A stretch of 64,000 nucleotides of DNA from Erythrobacter sanguineus (GTDB lineage: Bacteria; Pseudomonadota; Alphaproteobacteria; Sphingomonadales; Sphingomonadaceae), in NCBI GenBank assembly GCA_945878845.1, contig CAMCUB010000004.1:79444-143443 (forward strand), read 5' to 3'. The position numbers and the translations under genes were made by a program. The notes under the pieces were generated by a model. It ran no database searches. It had not been told where the DNA came from and was given only the letters and a program-made list of their open reading frames with translations. Of the stretch, positions 25,307-33,442 are shown piece by piece. Each line of letters begins with the position of its first letter. Within the stretch, counting starts at the first letter, position 1.

Positions 25307-26533
25307 CTACCAGAAGAAGTCGTGGATCACGTCTACGACTTCGCCGGTGTAGATATCGACGAGCACCACATCGTCATAATACCGGACCCACTGGTAAGGC
25401 CCATAGGCCGGCGGGAGACGGTAGGCGTAGGGATCGCTGATGAAGAAGCGCGGCTGGAAGAACAGGCTGTCGAGATAGAAGCCGATGCTCAGCCGGCTGT
25501 AGCTGTGGCTGCGGAACGGTGCGTAGTAGGGACCCGGACGGTACACGAAGCGGTTGCCGCGGCGGAAACTGTTCCAGTCGTAACGGCGGTCGGCGCGCCA
25601 GCGGTTGTCCCAGCGACGGAAATCGCGGCTGTCCCAGCCCGGTCGCCCGTTCCAGCCCCAGCGCCAGTCGTCCTGACGCCAGCCCCGGCGGTCGCCGCGC
25701 CAGCCGTCACGCCGGTCACGGTCGCCGCGCCATTCGCCGCGGCGGTCGTCGTCGCGGCGCCAGTCGCCGCGCTGATCGGCACGGCGCGCGTCGCGAGCGA
25801 TATCGCCGACCTGGCCAGAGAAACCGCCGCCACCTCGGCCGTCACGGCCGCCGCGGGCGCGGATGTCGCCGACGCGGCCGTCCACACGATCCGCACGGCG
25901 GTCGCCGCGGTCCTCGATGCGGTCGGCGCGCGCGTCGGTGCGGCGGTCGACCTGATCGGCGGCGCGATCGCGGCCGCGCCATTCGAGCCGGCGCGCCTCG
26001 ACATCGCCGCGCTGTTCGACACGGTCCGCGCGCTGCTCGAAGCGGCCGTCGACGCGGTCTGCGCGCCGTTCGCTACGCTGGTCGATGCGGCCGGCGCGCT
26101 GGTCGCGCTGGGCCTGCTGCTGGGCCGCGCGGGTGCGGTCAGCCACCTCGCCGCCGAAACCACGCGCTGAGGGGCGGGCGGGCACGGTCTGCTGGACCGG
26201 CGGCGGCGCGGCGCGCTGCGGGCGCGGTGCTTCGGGTGCGGCAAAGCGCGGCGCGGCGCGGGGGGCATCGGCCCGCTGCGGGCGAGGGAAGTCAGCCCGC
26301 GGGGCACGCGGAGCTTCGGCGCGCGGCGCGCGGGGAGCTTCGGCGCGGGGCATTGCGGCGCGCTGCGGGCGGCCGGTCACTTCGGCACGCGGCGCGGAAC
26401 GCTCGACCCGCGTCGGGCGCGGACGATCGTCCTGCGCCGCGGCGGGCACGGCCGGAAGCGCGACAGCCAGCGCCGCGGCGAGCGCCGCCAGTGATCCGCC
26501 GGTTTTGGCGAAGGGGGCAAAAAGAGATTTCAT
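25307..26533 (-). CDS. RcnB-like periplasmic protein with long Arg/Asp-rich repeat region
   Basis: A 408-residue exported protein. The signal peptide is residues 1-34 (cleavage near VPAAAQ|DD). Next come a Pro/Ala/Arg-rich stretch and about 150 residues of RxDR / RADRVDGR / RRDDDRR-type repeats. An aromatic C-terminal domain ends RYYDDVVLVDIYTGEVVDVI. That C-terminus is typical of the RcnB (nickel/cobalt homeostasis) family; the long charged middle is an expansion. The ATG before KSLFAPFAK is chosen because it starts the signal peptide. Metal specificity is not shown. Confidence 0.78.
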   Translation of the reverse strand: MKSLFAPFAKTGGSLAALAAALAVALPAVPAAAQDDRPRPTRVERSAPRAEVTGRPQRAAMPRAEAPRAPRAEAPRAPRADFPRPQRADAPRAAPRFAAPEAPRPQRAAPPPVQQTVPARPSARGFGGEVADRTRAAQQQAQRDQRAGRIDQRSERRADRVDGRFEQRADRVEQRGDVEARRLEWRGRDRAADQVDRRTDARADRIEDRGDRRADRVDGRVGDIRARGGRDGRGGGGFSGQVGDIARDARRADQRGDWRRDDDRRGEWRGDRDRRDGWRGDRRGWRQDDWRWGWNGRPGWDSRDFRRWDNRWRADRRYDWNSFRRGNRFVYRPGPYYAPFRSHSYSRLSIGFYLDSLFFQPRFFISDPYAYRLPPAYGPYQWVRYYDDVVLVDIYTGEVVDVIHDFFW

Positions 26534-26615
26534 GGCAAGTGCCTCCGATATCGCCAGCCCACCACAGGCCTGTTGAGATGATGCTGAAATAAGCCCCGCA
26601 GACTGTCGCAGCGAT

Positions 26616-26625
26616 GAACCGGTTC
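26616..26625. promoter_or_regulatory. Perfect 10-bp palindrome in the RcnB-like/PNPOx divergent region
   Basis: GAACCGGTTC is self-complementary and lies 83 nt before the RcnB-like start and 87 nt before the PNPOx-type start. It could be an operator half or whole site. Nothing else identifies a regulator. Confidence 0.3.
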
Positions 26626-26629
26626 GGCG

Positions 26630-26665
26630 ATGTTCAGAAAAAATGCAGTGTGGCTGAACATTTTT
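26630..26665 (+). repeat. 8-bp inverted repeat followed by a T-run, upstream of the PNPOx-type gene
   Basis: ATGTTCAG and CTGAACAT are perfect complements separated by 16 nt, and TTTT follows on the + strand. It resembles a weak intrinsic terminator or attenuator reading rightwards, but no gene ends to its left; both flanking genes are divergent. Confidence 0.45.
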
Positions 26666-26711
26666 CCGCAAGGCTTGACGCGCGCGCGCTTGCAGCCAAA
26701 GGCGCAGCGCC

Positions 26712-27305
26712 ATGTTCGACACCCTTGATGCCTGCCTCACCGATTGCCGCGACCGGCTGATTCGCGCGCCCCGTGACCGCAAGTCGCCGCTCCACACGCC
26801 GGTGATTGTCACCGCCGATGTCGACGCGCGGGTGATGGTGCTGCGCGCCTTCGATGCCTCCGGTTGGGCCCTGCGGCTCCACACCGATGCCCGCGCGCCC
26901 AAGGCCGCGGCAGTGGAGGCCGATCCGCGCATTGCGGTGCTGTTCTACGACAAGGGCGCCAAGATCCAGATCCGGGCGCGCGGGGTCGGCGAGATCCTGC
27001 GCTCCGGCGCGCAGGTCGATGCGGCCTGGAACGCCAGCACCAATTTCGCGCGGCGCTGCTATCTGGGTAAGGGGCCGGGGGCGGGCTCGGACACGCCGAC
27101 CTCGGGCCTGCCGCCCGAGTTTGAAGGCGTGGAGCCTGACGACGCGCAGCTTGTCCCCGCGCGGGAGAATTTCGCGCTGCTCAGGATCACGCTGACCGGG
27201 CTCGACTGGCTCTACCTCGCCCACACCGGGCACGTGCGCGCGCAGTTCACGCGCGTGCCGGGTGACGGAGCAGCGGCTTGGGAAGGGCGCTGGGTCTCGC
27301 CCTGA
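26712..27305 (+). CDS. Pyridoxamine 5'-phosphate oxidase-like FMN-binding protein
   Basis: A 197-residue split-barrel flavoprotein-type domain. RKSPLHTPVIVTADVDARVMVLR and LHTDARAPKAAAVEADPRIAVLFYD fit the FMN-binding half of PNPOx-like proteins, and IQIRARGVGEIL follows. It lacks the C-terminal dimerisation domain needed for a true PdxH, so a different substrate is likely. The ATG start lies just after the inverted repeat at 26630-26665. The gene converges on the GGDEF-type gene. Confidence 0.75.
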   Translation: MFDTLDACLTDCRDRLIRAPRDRKSPLHTPVIVTADVDARVMVLRAFDASGWALRLHTDARAPKAAAVEADPRIAVLFYDKGAKIQIRARGVGEILRSGAQVDAAWNASTNFARRCYLGKGPGAGSDTPTSGLPPEFEGVEPDDAQLVPARENFALLRITLTGLDWLYLAHTGHVRAQFTRVPGDGAAAWEGRWVSP

Positions 27306-27314
27306 GCTCGGCGC

Positions 27315-28004
27315 TCAGGCGGCCGAGGCGGAAGGGCCTGCGCCGGGCATGACCGAGGGCGAGGGCGCCGGGGCCGGTAGGAGCATGATTTCCTCGATCT
27401 CGCTCGCCGGCACGACATGGTCGGCGCCCTTGGCAAGCGCTGCCTCGAGCGCGCGGGCGGCGCGTCCCTCTATGCTGTCATTGCCATCGCCGAAGCCTTC
27501 GGCGGCGACCCCGAAGCTCGCGGTCAGCCGCGCCTCGCTGCCGAGCTGCGGCAGGCGCAGCTGACCAAGCCGGCGGCGCAGGCGGTCGGCGATGCGCACC
27601 GCGGCGCGCTCGTCTGCGCCCGAAAGGGTGATGGTGAAGGCGTTGCCCTCGACATGCGCCATGCGGTCGCCGCGGCGCAGGCTGGCGCGCATGACCGCGG
27701 CGACGTGCTCGCGGACTTCGGCATGGGTGTCGCTGCTCCAGACCGGGCCGAGCGCGTGAAGCTGGTCGATCTGGCCGTGCAGCACCGCCTCCGAGGCGGC
27801 GCGCATGGCGTTGCGGCGCGCGGCAAGATCGATCGCCTTGGAGAAGACCTCGGGCTTGTGGAGCGAGCCGAGCGGGCTGCCGGCAGCGCTGCGGCGCGGA
27901 TCGAGCCGGCGGTTGGCGCGCATGCTTGCGACCCATGCCCCGGCGGCGGCGCAGCCTGCGCACAGCAATGCGGCCACCTCGAGTGGCACTTCGATTCCCG
28001 TCAT
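27315..28004 (-). CDS. Degenerate GGDEF-domain protein
   Basis: A 229-residue protein with one N-terminal membrane segment (about residues 8-28) and a GGDEF-fold domain. The substrate region RRNAMRAASEAVLHGQIDQL and the post-motif ADRLRRRLGQLRLP...LTASFGVA are recognisable. The signature GGDEF itself reads EGNAF (residues 119-123), so diguanylate cyclase activity is unlikely. It may serve as a c-di-GMP or GTP sensor, or as a dead regulator. It ends in a Pro/Ala/Ser tail. A GTG one codon upstream is an equally possible start. Confidence 0.75.
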   Translation of the reverse strand: MTGIEVPLEVAALLCAGCAAAGAWVASMRANRRLDPRRSAAGSPLGSLHKPEVFSKAIDLAARRNAMRAASEAVLHGQIDQLHALGPVWSSDTHAEVREHVAAVMRASLRRGDRMAHVEGNAFTITLSGADERAAVRIADRLRRRLGQLRLPQLGSEARLTASFGVAAEGFGDGNDSIEGRAARALEAALAKGADHVVPASEIEEIMLLPAPAPSPSVMPGAGPSASAA

Positions 28005-28224
28005 CACGCCCCGCTGCCCTTTTTGCGACCTGTTCTGTCCCTAGGCAGAGTGACGTATGCCTGATTAAGAACGGGTAAAGCACGAGCGCTGCGGCCCGTT
28101 CGATTATCGCAAGATCCCTGAAGTTGCGGCCAGCACTGCCATCAACTGTGCGGCGGCATTTACCGCTTCTCCATTGCTTGCGCCTAACAATGGCGGCGAG
28201 GACAATCTTGAGCGGAAGGTATCG

Positions 28225-28740
28225 ATGTTCGGTCGCAAAAAAGTTCAGCCCGCCCCGCAGAGCTTTGCTCCGCAGCCCCGTCCATCGCAATCAGGCGCGA
28301 ATGACGGCGCGGATGCTGCCATTGCCATGCTTTCGCAGGCGCTCGGGCTCGATCTCGATTTCGAAAGCGGGTTCATCTTCGCGCCCAGTCTGTGGAACGA
28401 TCCCGCGATCGGGCCGATGCTCGAGATGGTCGGGCTCAAGCCCAATATGGTCGGCAACCGCATCGCGCTGCTCAAGAGCCCGGTGACGGTCGCCAAGCTT
28501 GCCGCGATGGCGCCCGATGATCCGCTGCGCGGTGTGCTCGAGAAGGCGCGCTTCGGGATGGTGCTCTACAACCCCGACGCCGAGAATGGCTATGCCGACG
28601 GCCTTGTGGCGATGCAGCGCAAGCAGTTGCGCGAATTGGCCACGCGCCCCGACCTGACCGACAGGGCGCGGCATTACGCCACGTTGGACCTGATGCGGTT
28701 CAGCGAGGAAATCATGCTGGGCAAGGTCAAGCCCGGCTGA
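28225..28740 (+). CDS. Conserved-looking hypothetical protein (171 aa)
   Basis: I do not recognise this family. The ATG with GGAAGG 8 nt upstream is chosen. The product starts FGRKKVQPAPQS with a Pro/Gln-rich linker to about residue 35. A helical globular part follows (SQALGLDLDFESGFIFAPSL, LLKSPVTVAKLAAMAPDDPL, then DLTDRARHYATLDLM). There is no signal peptide or membrane segment. Base composition and codon use match the neighbours. It stands alone between divergent and convergent genes. Confidence 0.65.
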   Translation: MFGRKKVQPAPQSFAPQPRPSQSGANDGADAAIAMLSQALGLDLDFESGFIFAPSLWNDPAIGPMLEMVGLKPNMVGNRIALLKSPVTVAKLAAMAPDDPLRGVLEKARFGMVLYNPDAENGYADGLVAMQRKQLRELATRPDLTDRARHYATLDLMRFSEEIMLGKVKPG

Positions 28741-28756
28741 GCCTGAGGCGCGCGCG

Positions 28757-28783
28757 GCCACCCCGGCACCAGGCCGGGATGGC
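28757..28783. terminator. Hairpin between convergent genes
   Basis: GCCAcCCCGGC pairs with GCCGGGaTGGC (ten pairs, one mismatch) around a 5-nt loop. It sits 16 nt after the hypothetical gene and 17 nt before the ettA stop on the other strand. No T-run is present, so the termination role comes from position. Confidence 0.5.
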
Positions 28784-28800
28784 ACACGCCGCTTATCCGG

Positions 28801-30474
28801 TCAGCGCGTCAGCTTCTTGTAGGCGACCCGCGTCGGGCGGTCGGCCGCATCGCCAAGACGGCGGCGCTTGTCTTCCTCGTAGGCTTCGAAGTTGCCCTCG
28901 AACCATTCGACATGGCTGTTGCCTTCGAAGGCGAGGATGTGGGTGGCGAGGCGGTCGAGGAAGAAGCGGTCGTGGCTGATGACCACGGCGCAGCCAGCAA
29001 AGTTCTCGATCGCGTCTTCCAAGGCGGCCAGCGTCTCGACGTCGAGATCGTTGGTCGGCTCGTCGAGCAGCAGCACGTTGCCGCCAGCCTTGAGCATCTT
29101 GGCCATGTGCACGCGGTTGCGCTCACCGCCCGAAAGCTTGCCGACGTTCTTCTGCTGGTCGGCGCCCTTGAAGTTGAACGCGCCCACGTAAGCGCGGGTC
29201 GACATGTCCTGCCCGTTGACCTTCATGTAATCGAGCCCGTCGGAAATTTCCTCCCAGACGTTCTTCTTGGGGTCGAGGTGGTCGCGGCTCTGATCGACGA
29301 AGCCGAGCCGCACCGTCGAGCCGATTTCGACCGTGCCGCTGTCGGGGGTTTCCTTGCCGGTGAGGATCTTGAACAGCGTGGACTTGCCCGCGCCGTTCGG
29401 CCCGATCACGCCAACGATCCCGCCCGGGGGCAGGATGAAGCTGAGGTTTTCGAACAGGAGCTTGTCGCCGTAAGCCTTGGAGATGCCCTTGGCTTCGATC
29501 ACCTTGCCACCGAGGCGCTCCGGCACCTGGATGACGATCTGCGCCTTGCCGACCATGCGGCTGTCCTGGCTGTTCTGGAGTTCCTCGAACTTGCGGACAC
29601 GCGCCTTGGACTTGGTCTGGCGCGCGGCCGGGGTCTGGCGGATCCATTCGAGTTCGCGCTGCAGCGCCTTCTGCTTGCCGGATTCCTCGCGGCTTTCCTG
29701 CTCGAGCCGCTTGGCCTTCTTTTCGAGGTAGGTCGAATAGTTGCCCTCATAGGGGTAGTAGGAGCCGCGATCGAGTTCGAGGATCCATTCGACGACATTG
29801 TCGAGGAAGTAGCGGTCGTGGGTGATCATCAGCACCGCGCCGGCATATTCCTTGAGGTGGTTTTCGAGCCACTTGACGCTTTCGGCATCCAGGTGGTTGG
29901 TCGGCTCGTCGAGCAGCAGGATCGAGGGCTTCTGGATCAGCAGGCGGGTGAGCGCGACGCGGCGCTTCTCGCCGCCCGACAGGTCCTTGACCGGCCAGTC
30001 GCTGGGCGGGCAGCGCAGGGCCTCCATCGCCACTTCGAGCTGGTTGTCGAGCGTCCAGCCATCGACCGCGTCGATCTTGTCCTGCAGCTCGCCCATCTCC
30101 GCGCCCAATGCGTCGAAATCGGCATCGGGCTCACACATCAGCGCGCTGACCTCGTTGAAGCGCGCGACCAGATCGGCGGTTTCCTTGGCGCCCTCACGCA
30201 CGTTTTCGAGCACGGTCTTGGTCGGATCGAGTTCCGGCTCCTGCTCAAGGTAGCCGACGGTGATGTTCTCGCCCGGCCAGGCCTCGCCGGTGTAATCCTT
30301 GTCGATCCCGGCCATGATCTTGATGAGGGTCGACTTGCCCGCGCCGTTGGGGCCGACGATGCCGATCTTCGCGCCCTGATAGAACTGGAGCGAGATGTTG
30401 TTCAGCACCGGCTTCTGCGCGCCGGGGAAGGTCTTGGTCATGCCCTTCATGACATAGGCGTATTGGGCGGCCAT
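28801..30474 (-). CDS. ettA: Energy-dependent translational throttle protein EttA (ABC-F)
   Basis: EttA binds the ribosomal E site and gates the first peptide bond according to the ATP/ADP ratio. The 557-residue protein has two ABC domains, each with Walker A GPNGAGKST, signatures LSGGEKRRVAL and LSGGERNRVHM, and Walker B LLLDEPTNHLD and LLLDEPTNDLD. Between them lies the arm/linker GSYYPYEGNYSTYLEKKAKR typical of EttA. Length fits E. coli EttA (555). No membrane domain is present, so it is not a transporter. Confidence 0.95.
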   Translation of the reverse strand: MAAQYAYVMKGMTKTFPGAQKPVLNNISLQFYQGAKIGIVGPNGAGKSTLIKIMAGIDKDYTGEAWPGENITVGYLEQEPELDPTKTVLENVREGAKETADLVARFNEVSALMCEPDADFDALGAEMGELQDKIDAVDGWTLDNQLEVAMEALRCPPSDWPVKDLSGGEKRRVALTRLLIQKPSILLLDEPTNHLDAESVKWLENHLKEYAGAVLMITHDRYFLDNVVEWILELDRGSYYPYEGNYSTYLEKKAKRLEQESREESGKQKALQRELEWIRQTPAARQTKSKARVRKFEELQNSQDSRMVGKAQIVIQVPERLGGKVIEAKGISKAYGDKLLFENLSFILPPGGIVGVIGPNGAGKSTLFKILTGKETPDSGTVEIGSTVRLGFVDQSRDHLDPKKNVWEEISDGLDYMKVNGQDMSTRAYVGAFNFKGADQQKNVGKLSGGERNRVHMAKMLKAGGNVLLLDEPTNDLDVETLAALEDAIENFAGCAVVISHDRFFLDRLATHILAFEGNSHVEWFEGNFEAYEEDKRRRLGDAADRPTRVAYKKLTR

Positions 30475-30593
30475 CGGATGGGTCCTTCGGGATCGTAGAA
30501 TTGGGGTCTTGGTTTGGGTGCGCAGATAGGGAAGGGGAGGGGCAAGGGCAAGCGGCTAGACAGGCGGGCAGGGCGGGGATAGCACCTCCCGCC

Positions 30594-32012
30594 ATGACCA
30601 AGCCCCTCATCGCGCTCGCCGCGCTTTCGCTCGCCGTTCCCGCTCTCGCTGAAACTGTTGCGCCGCTGCCGCCGCTGGAGCGTGTGGCTGACGATGCGCT
30701 GAAGGCCGACGCGGCTGCGTGGGACTTCGTCGAAGGTATCACCACCGAGGTTGGCCAGCGTCAGGCGGGCACCGAGGCCGAGGCGCGCGGGCGGGCGTGG
30801 GCGGCCGCGTGGCTCAAGGCCAACGGCTTCCAGAATGTCGCCGACGAGCCCTTCATGATGCCCACCTGGGTGCCGGGCGAGCCGGGGCGGGCCGAGATCG
30901 TCAGCCCCTTCCCGCAGAGCTTTGCCATCGCGCCGCTTGGTGACACGGCCTCGACCGGGCCCGAGGGGATCACCGCCGAAGTGGTGATGTTTAAAAGCGT
31001 CGCCGAGTTGCAGGCCGCGCCCGAAGGCAGCCTCAAGGGCAAGATCGCCTTTGTCAGCAACGCCATGACCCGCACACAGGACGGCAGCCAATATGGCTTT
31101 GCCGGCCCCACGCGCTGGGTCGCGGCGGGGATTGCGGCGAAGAAGGGCGCGCTCGCCACCGTCATCAAGTCGGTCGGCACCGACGATCACCGCAACCCGC
31201 ACACCGGTGGCACCGATTTCCCCGAGGGCGTTGCGCCCACTCCGGCAGGTGCGCTCAGCAATCCCGACGCCGCCAATCTCGAGCGGATGTTCGCCCGCGC
31301 CAAGGGCAAGCCGATCACCATGAAACTGGTGCTGACCCCGCGCTTCCTTGGGCAGACCCAGAGCGGCAACGTGGTGGGCGAGATCGTGGGGCGCAATCCC
31401 TCGCTCCCGCCGGTGCTGCTCGCCTGCCACCTCGACAGCTGGTGGCTGGGGACCGGCGCGATCGATGACGGCGCGGGCTGCGCGATCATTGCTGCGGCTG
31501 CGCTGAATGCGTCAAAGGCCGGCCAACCTCTGCGCACCATCCGCGTGCTGTTCGCGGGCGCTGAGGAGACCGGTCTGTTCGGCAGCGCGGCCTACAGCAA
31601 GGCGCATATCAACGAGCCCATCGCGGTGGGCCTCGAAAGCGATTTCGGCGCGGACCGCATCTGGCGCTTCGATTCGAATTTCCGCGAGACCAATCCGGCG
31701 CTGCACAAGAAGATCGCCCTCGCCGTCGCGCGCTTCGGCGTCTCCAGCGGCACCGATGTCGCGGGCGGCGGGGCAGACCTCAATATCGTGCGCGACCAGA
31801 AGGGCGCGCTGGTCGACCTGCAGCAGGACGGCACCCGCTATTTCGACCTGCACCACACCCCCGACGACACGCTCGACAAGATCGATCCGGTGCAGCTGCG
31901 GCAGAACGTCGCGGTCTGGACACAGGTCGTCGGGATCCTCGCGAACGAGGGCACCGCGATCCTCACCGGCACGCCGGTTCCCGCGGCTCCGGCGATCATG
32001 AAAACGCAGTAA
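30594..32012 (+). CDS. Secreted M28-family metallopeptidase
   Basis: A 472-residue exported zinc peptidase. The signal peptide ends at SLAVPALA|E (about residue 19). A PA-type insert is visible around residues 90-200. The co-catalytic zinc site follows M28: His in LLACHLDSWWLG, Asp in AIDDGAG, the catalytic Glu pair in AGAEETGLFGS, Asp in LESDFGADR, and His in FDLHHTPDDTLD. The ATG directly before TKPLIALAALSL is used. Carboxypeptidase Q-like aminopeptidase or dipeptidase activity is likely; substrate unknown. Confidence 0.88.
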   Translation: MTKPLIALAALSLAVPALAETVAPLPPLERVADDALKADAAAWDFVEGITTEVGQRQAGTEAEARGRAWAAAWLKANGFQNVADEPFMMPTWVPGEPGRAEIVSPFPQSFAIAPLGDTASTGPEGITAEVVMFKSVAELQAAPEGSLKGKIAFVSNAMTRTQDGSQYGFAGPTRWVAAGIAAKKGALATVIKSVGTDDHRNPHTGGTDFPEGVAPTPAGALSNPDAANLERMFARAKGKPITMKLVLTPRFLGQTQSGNVVGEIVGRNPSLPPVLLACHLDSWWLGTGAIDDGAGCAIIAAAALNASKAGQPLRTIRVLFAGAEETGLFGSAAYSKAHINEPIAVGLESDFGADRIWRFDSNFRETNPALHKKIALAVARFGVSSGTDVAGGGADLNIVRDQKGALVDLQQDGTRYFDLHHTPDDTLDKIDPVQLRQNVAVWTQVVGILANEGTAILTGTPVPAAPAIMKTQ

Positions 32013-32206
32013 TCTGACGCGCCTGACGTAAATCGGTCACCTGACGGTTGGCGATCCGCCACCGAACTGACCGCAAACCGTCGCGCTAAAGACACGCAGG
32101 GCGGGCAAAGGTGCGCAACCCCGTCGCGCGCTACGAGCCTGCTTTGCGCCCCCCACGCTCATGGCTCCTCTCCGGCATCCGCGGCAGAGCGCAAGAAGGC
32201 GTGTGC

Positions 32207-33442
32207 ATGGCGAAAGATCTGCTGATTTGCGACCTGACTCAGAGCTGGTCGCCCACCGGAGGAGGTGGCATCTCCACCTACCTCAAGGAAAAGAAAAAAT
32301 ACTTCCAGGACAATACCGAGCACCGGCTGCTCCAGATCGTGCCTGGGCCGGAGGACCGCATCACGGTTGAAGGCCGCACGATCTTTGCGGAAGTGGGCGC
32401 GCCGCTGGTGTGGGGCAGCCCCAATTACCGCTGGATCAACCGCAATGACGCGGTCTTCGCGCTGCTCAAGGAATACCAGCCTGATATCATCGAGAGCCTG
32501 TGCCCCTGGGTGCTGCCGTGGATCGCGATCCGCCACCGCCGGCGCTATCCCAACACCGCGCTGGTCGCAGGCTACCGCACCGATTTTCCGACCGCGCAGG
32601 TCTACCGCGTCGGGCGGCAGTGGTTTGGCGACACGCTGGGGGCGGGTTTCCGCCAATTGGCCTTTGCCTACGCGTGGATGACCTACCACCGCTTCGACCG
32701 GGTCTATACGCTCAACCACGAGGCCCGCGCGATGCTGGGCGGGCTTGGCTATCACAACACCGGGGTGCTGGGGCTTGGCGTCGATATCGACATCTTCTCG
32801 CCCGGGCACCGCGACCCGGGCTTCCGCGCCGAAATGGGCCTGCCCGAGACCGATGGCCCGCTGCTGATCTATGCCGGGCGCCTCGATAACGAGAAGCGCG
32901 CCTATGTGCTGGTCGAGATGTTCAAGCAGCTCCCCCGCTCGCTTGGCGCATCGATGGTGTTGATGGGCGATGGCAAGCTGCGCGAAGTGCTGATGGAGGA
33001 GGCCAAGGGCCTGCCGATCGCCTTCCCCGGTTACGAGACCGACCGCGGCTCGCTCGCCCGGGCGCTGGCGTCGTCGGACATCTATGTCAGCGGGATGGCC
33101 GACGAGACCTTCGGCATCTCGGTGCTCGAGGCGCAGGCCTCGGGGCTACCGGTGGTGGGTGTCGCGAGCGGCGCCATGCCCGAGCGCGTGCCCGAGGGTA
33201 CCGGCTACCTCGGCCCGGTCGATGATCCGGTGGCGATGGCGCGCGGCGTGGTGGAGGTGTGGCAGAACGACTATGCCGGACGCCGCCAGCGCAGCCTTGC
33301 GTTGGCCTCCGCGCACAACCGCTGGCCGCAGACCTTCGAGCAGCTCATCAATGTCGAATATGCCGCCGCCCTGGCCGCGCGCGATGCCCGGATGCAGGGC
33401 ACGTGGCTGGGCCCCGTCAAGCGGGCCTTGAACGTCTCTTGA
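32207..33442 (+). CDS. GT4-type glycosyltransferase
   Basis: A 411-residue GT-B-fold retaining glycosyltransferase. The N-terminal acceptor domain has GGGGISTYLKEKKKYF. The C-terminal nucleotide-sugar domain has LLIYAGRLDNEKRAYVLV and the E-x7-E motif in DETFGISVLEAQASGLPVVG. The ATG after AAGAAGG is chosen over an upstream in-frame option. Its stop overlaps the start of the next gene, which encodes a flippase-like membrane protein. The pair probably builds and moves or modifies a glycolipid; the sugar is unknown. Confidence 0.88.
   Translation: MAKDLLICDLTQSWSPTGGGGISTYLKEKKKYFQDNTEHRLLQIVPGPEDRITVEGRTIFAEVGAPLVWGSPNYRWINRNDAVFALLKEYQPDIIESLCPWVLPWIAIRHRRRYPNTALVAGYRTDFPTAQVYRVGRQWFGDTLGAGFRQLAFAYAWMTYHRFDRVYTLNHEARAMLGGLGYHNTGVLGLGVDIDIFSPGHRDPGFRAEMGLPETDGPLLIYAGRLDNEKRAYVLVEMFKQLPRSLGASMVLMGDGKLREVLMEEAKGLPIAFPGYETDRGSLARALASSDIYVSGMADETFGISVLEAQASGLPVVGVASGAMPERVPEGTGYLGPVDDPVAMARGVVEVWQNDYAGRRQRSLALASAHNRWPQTFEQLINVEYAAALAARDARMQGTWLGPVKRALNVS

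Noticed and set aside
25322..26170. A 282-codon + strand frame opposite the RcnB-like gene
   Set aside because: It is the Ala/Val-rich antisense of the Arg/Asp repeats; the minus frame has a signal peptide and a family C-terminus.
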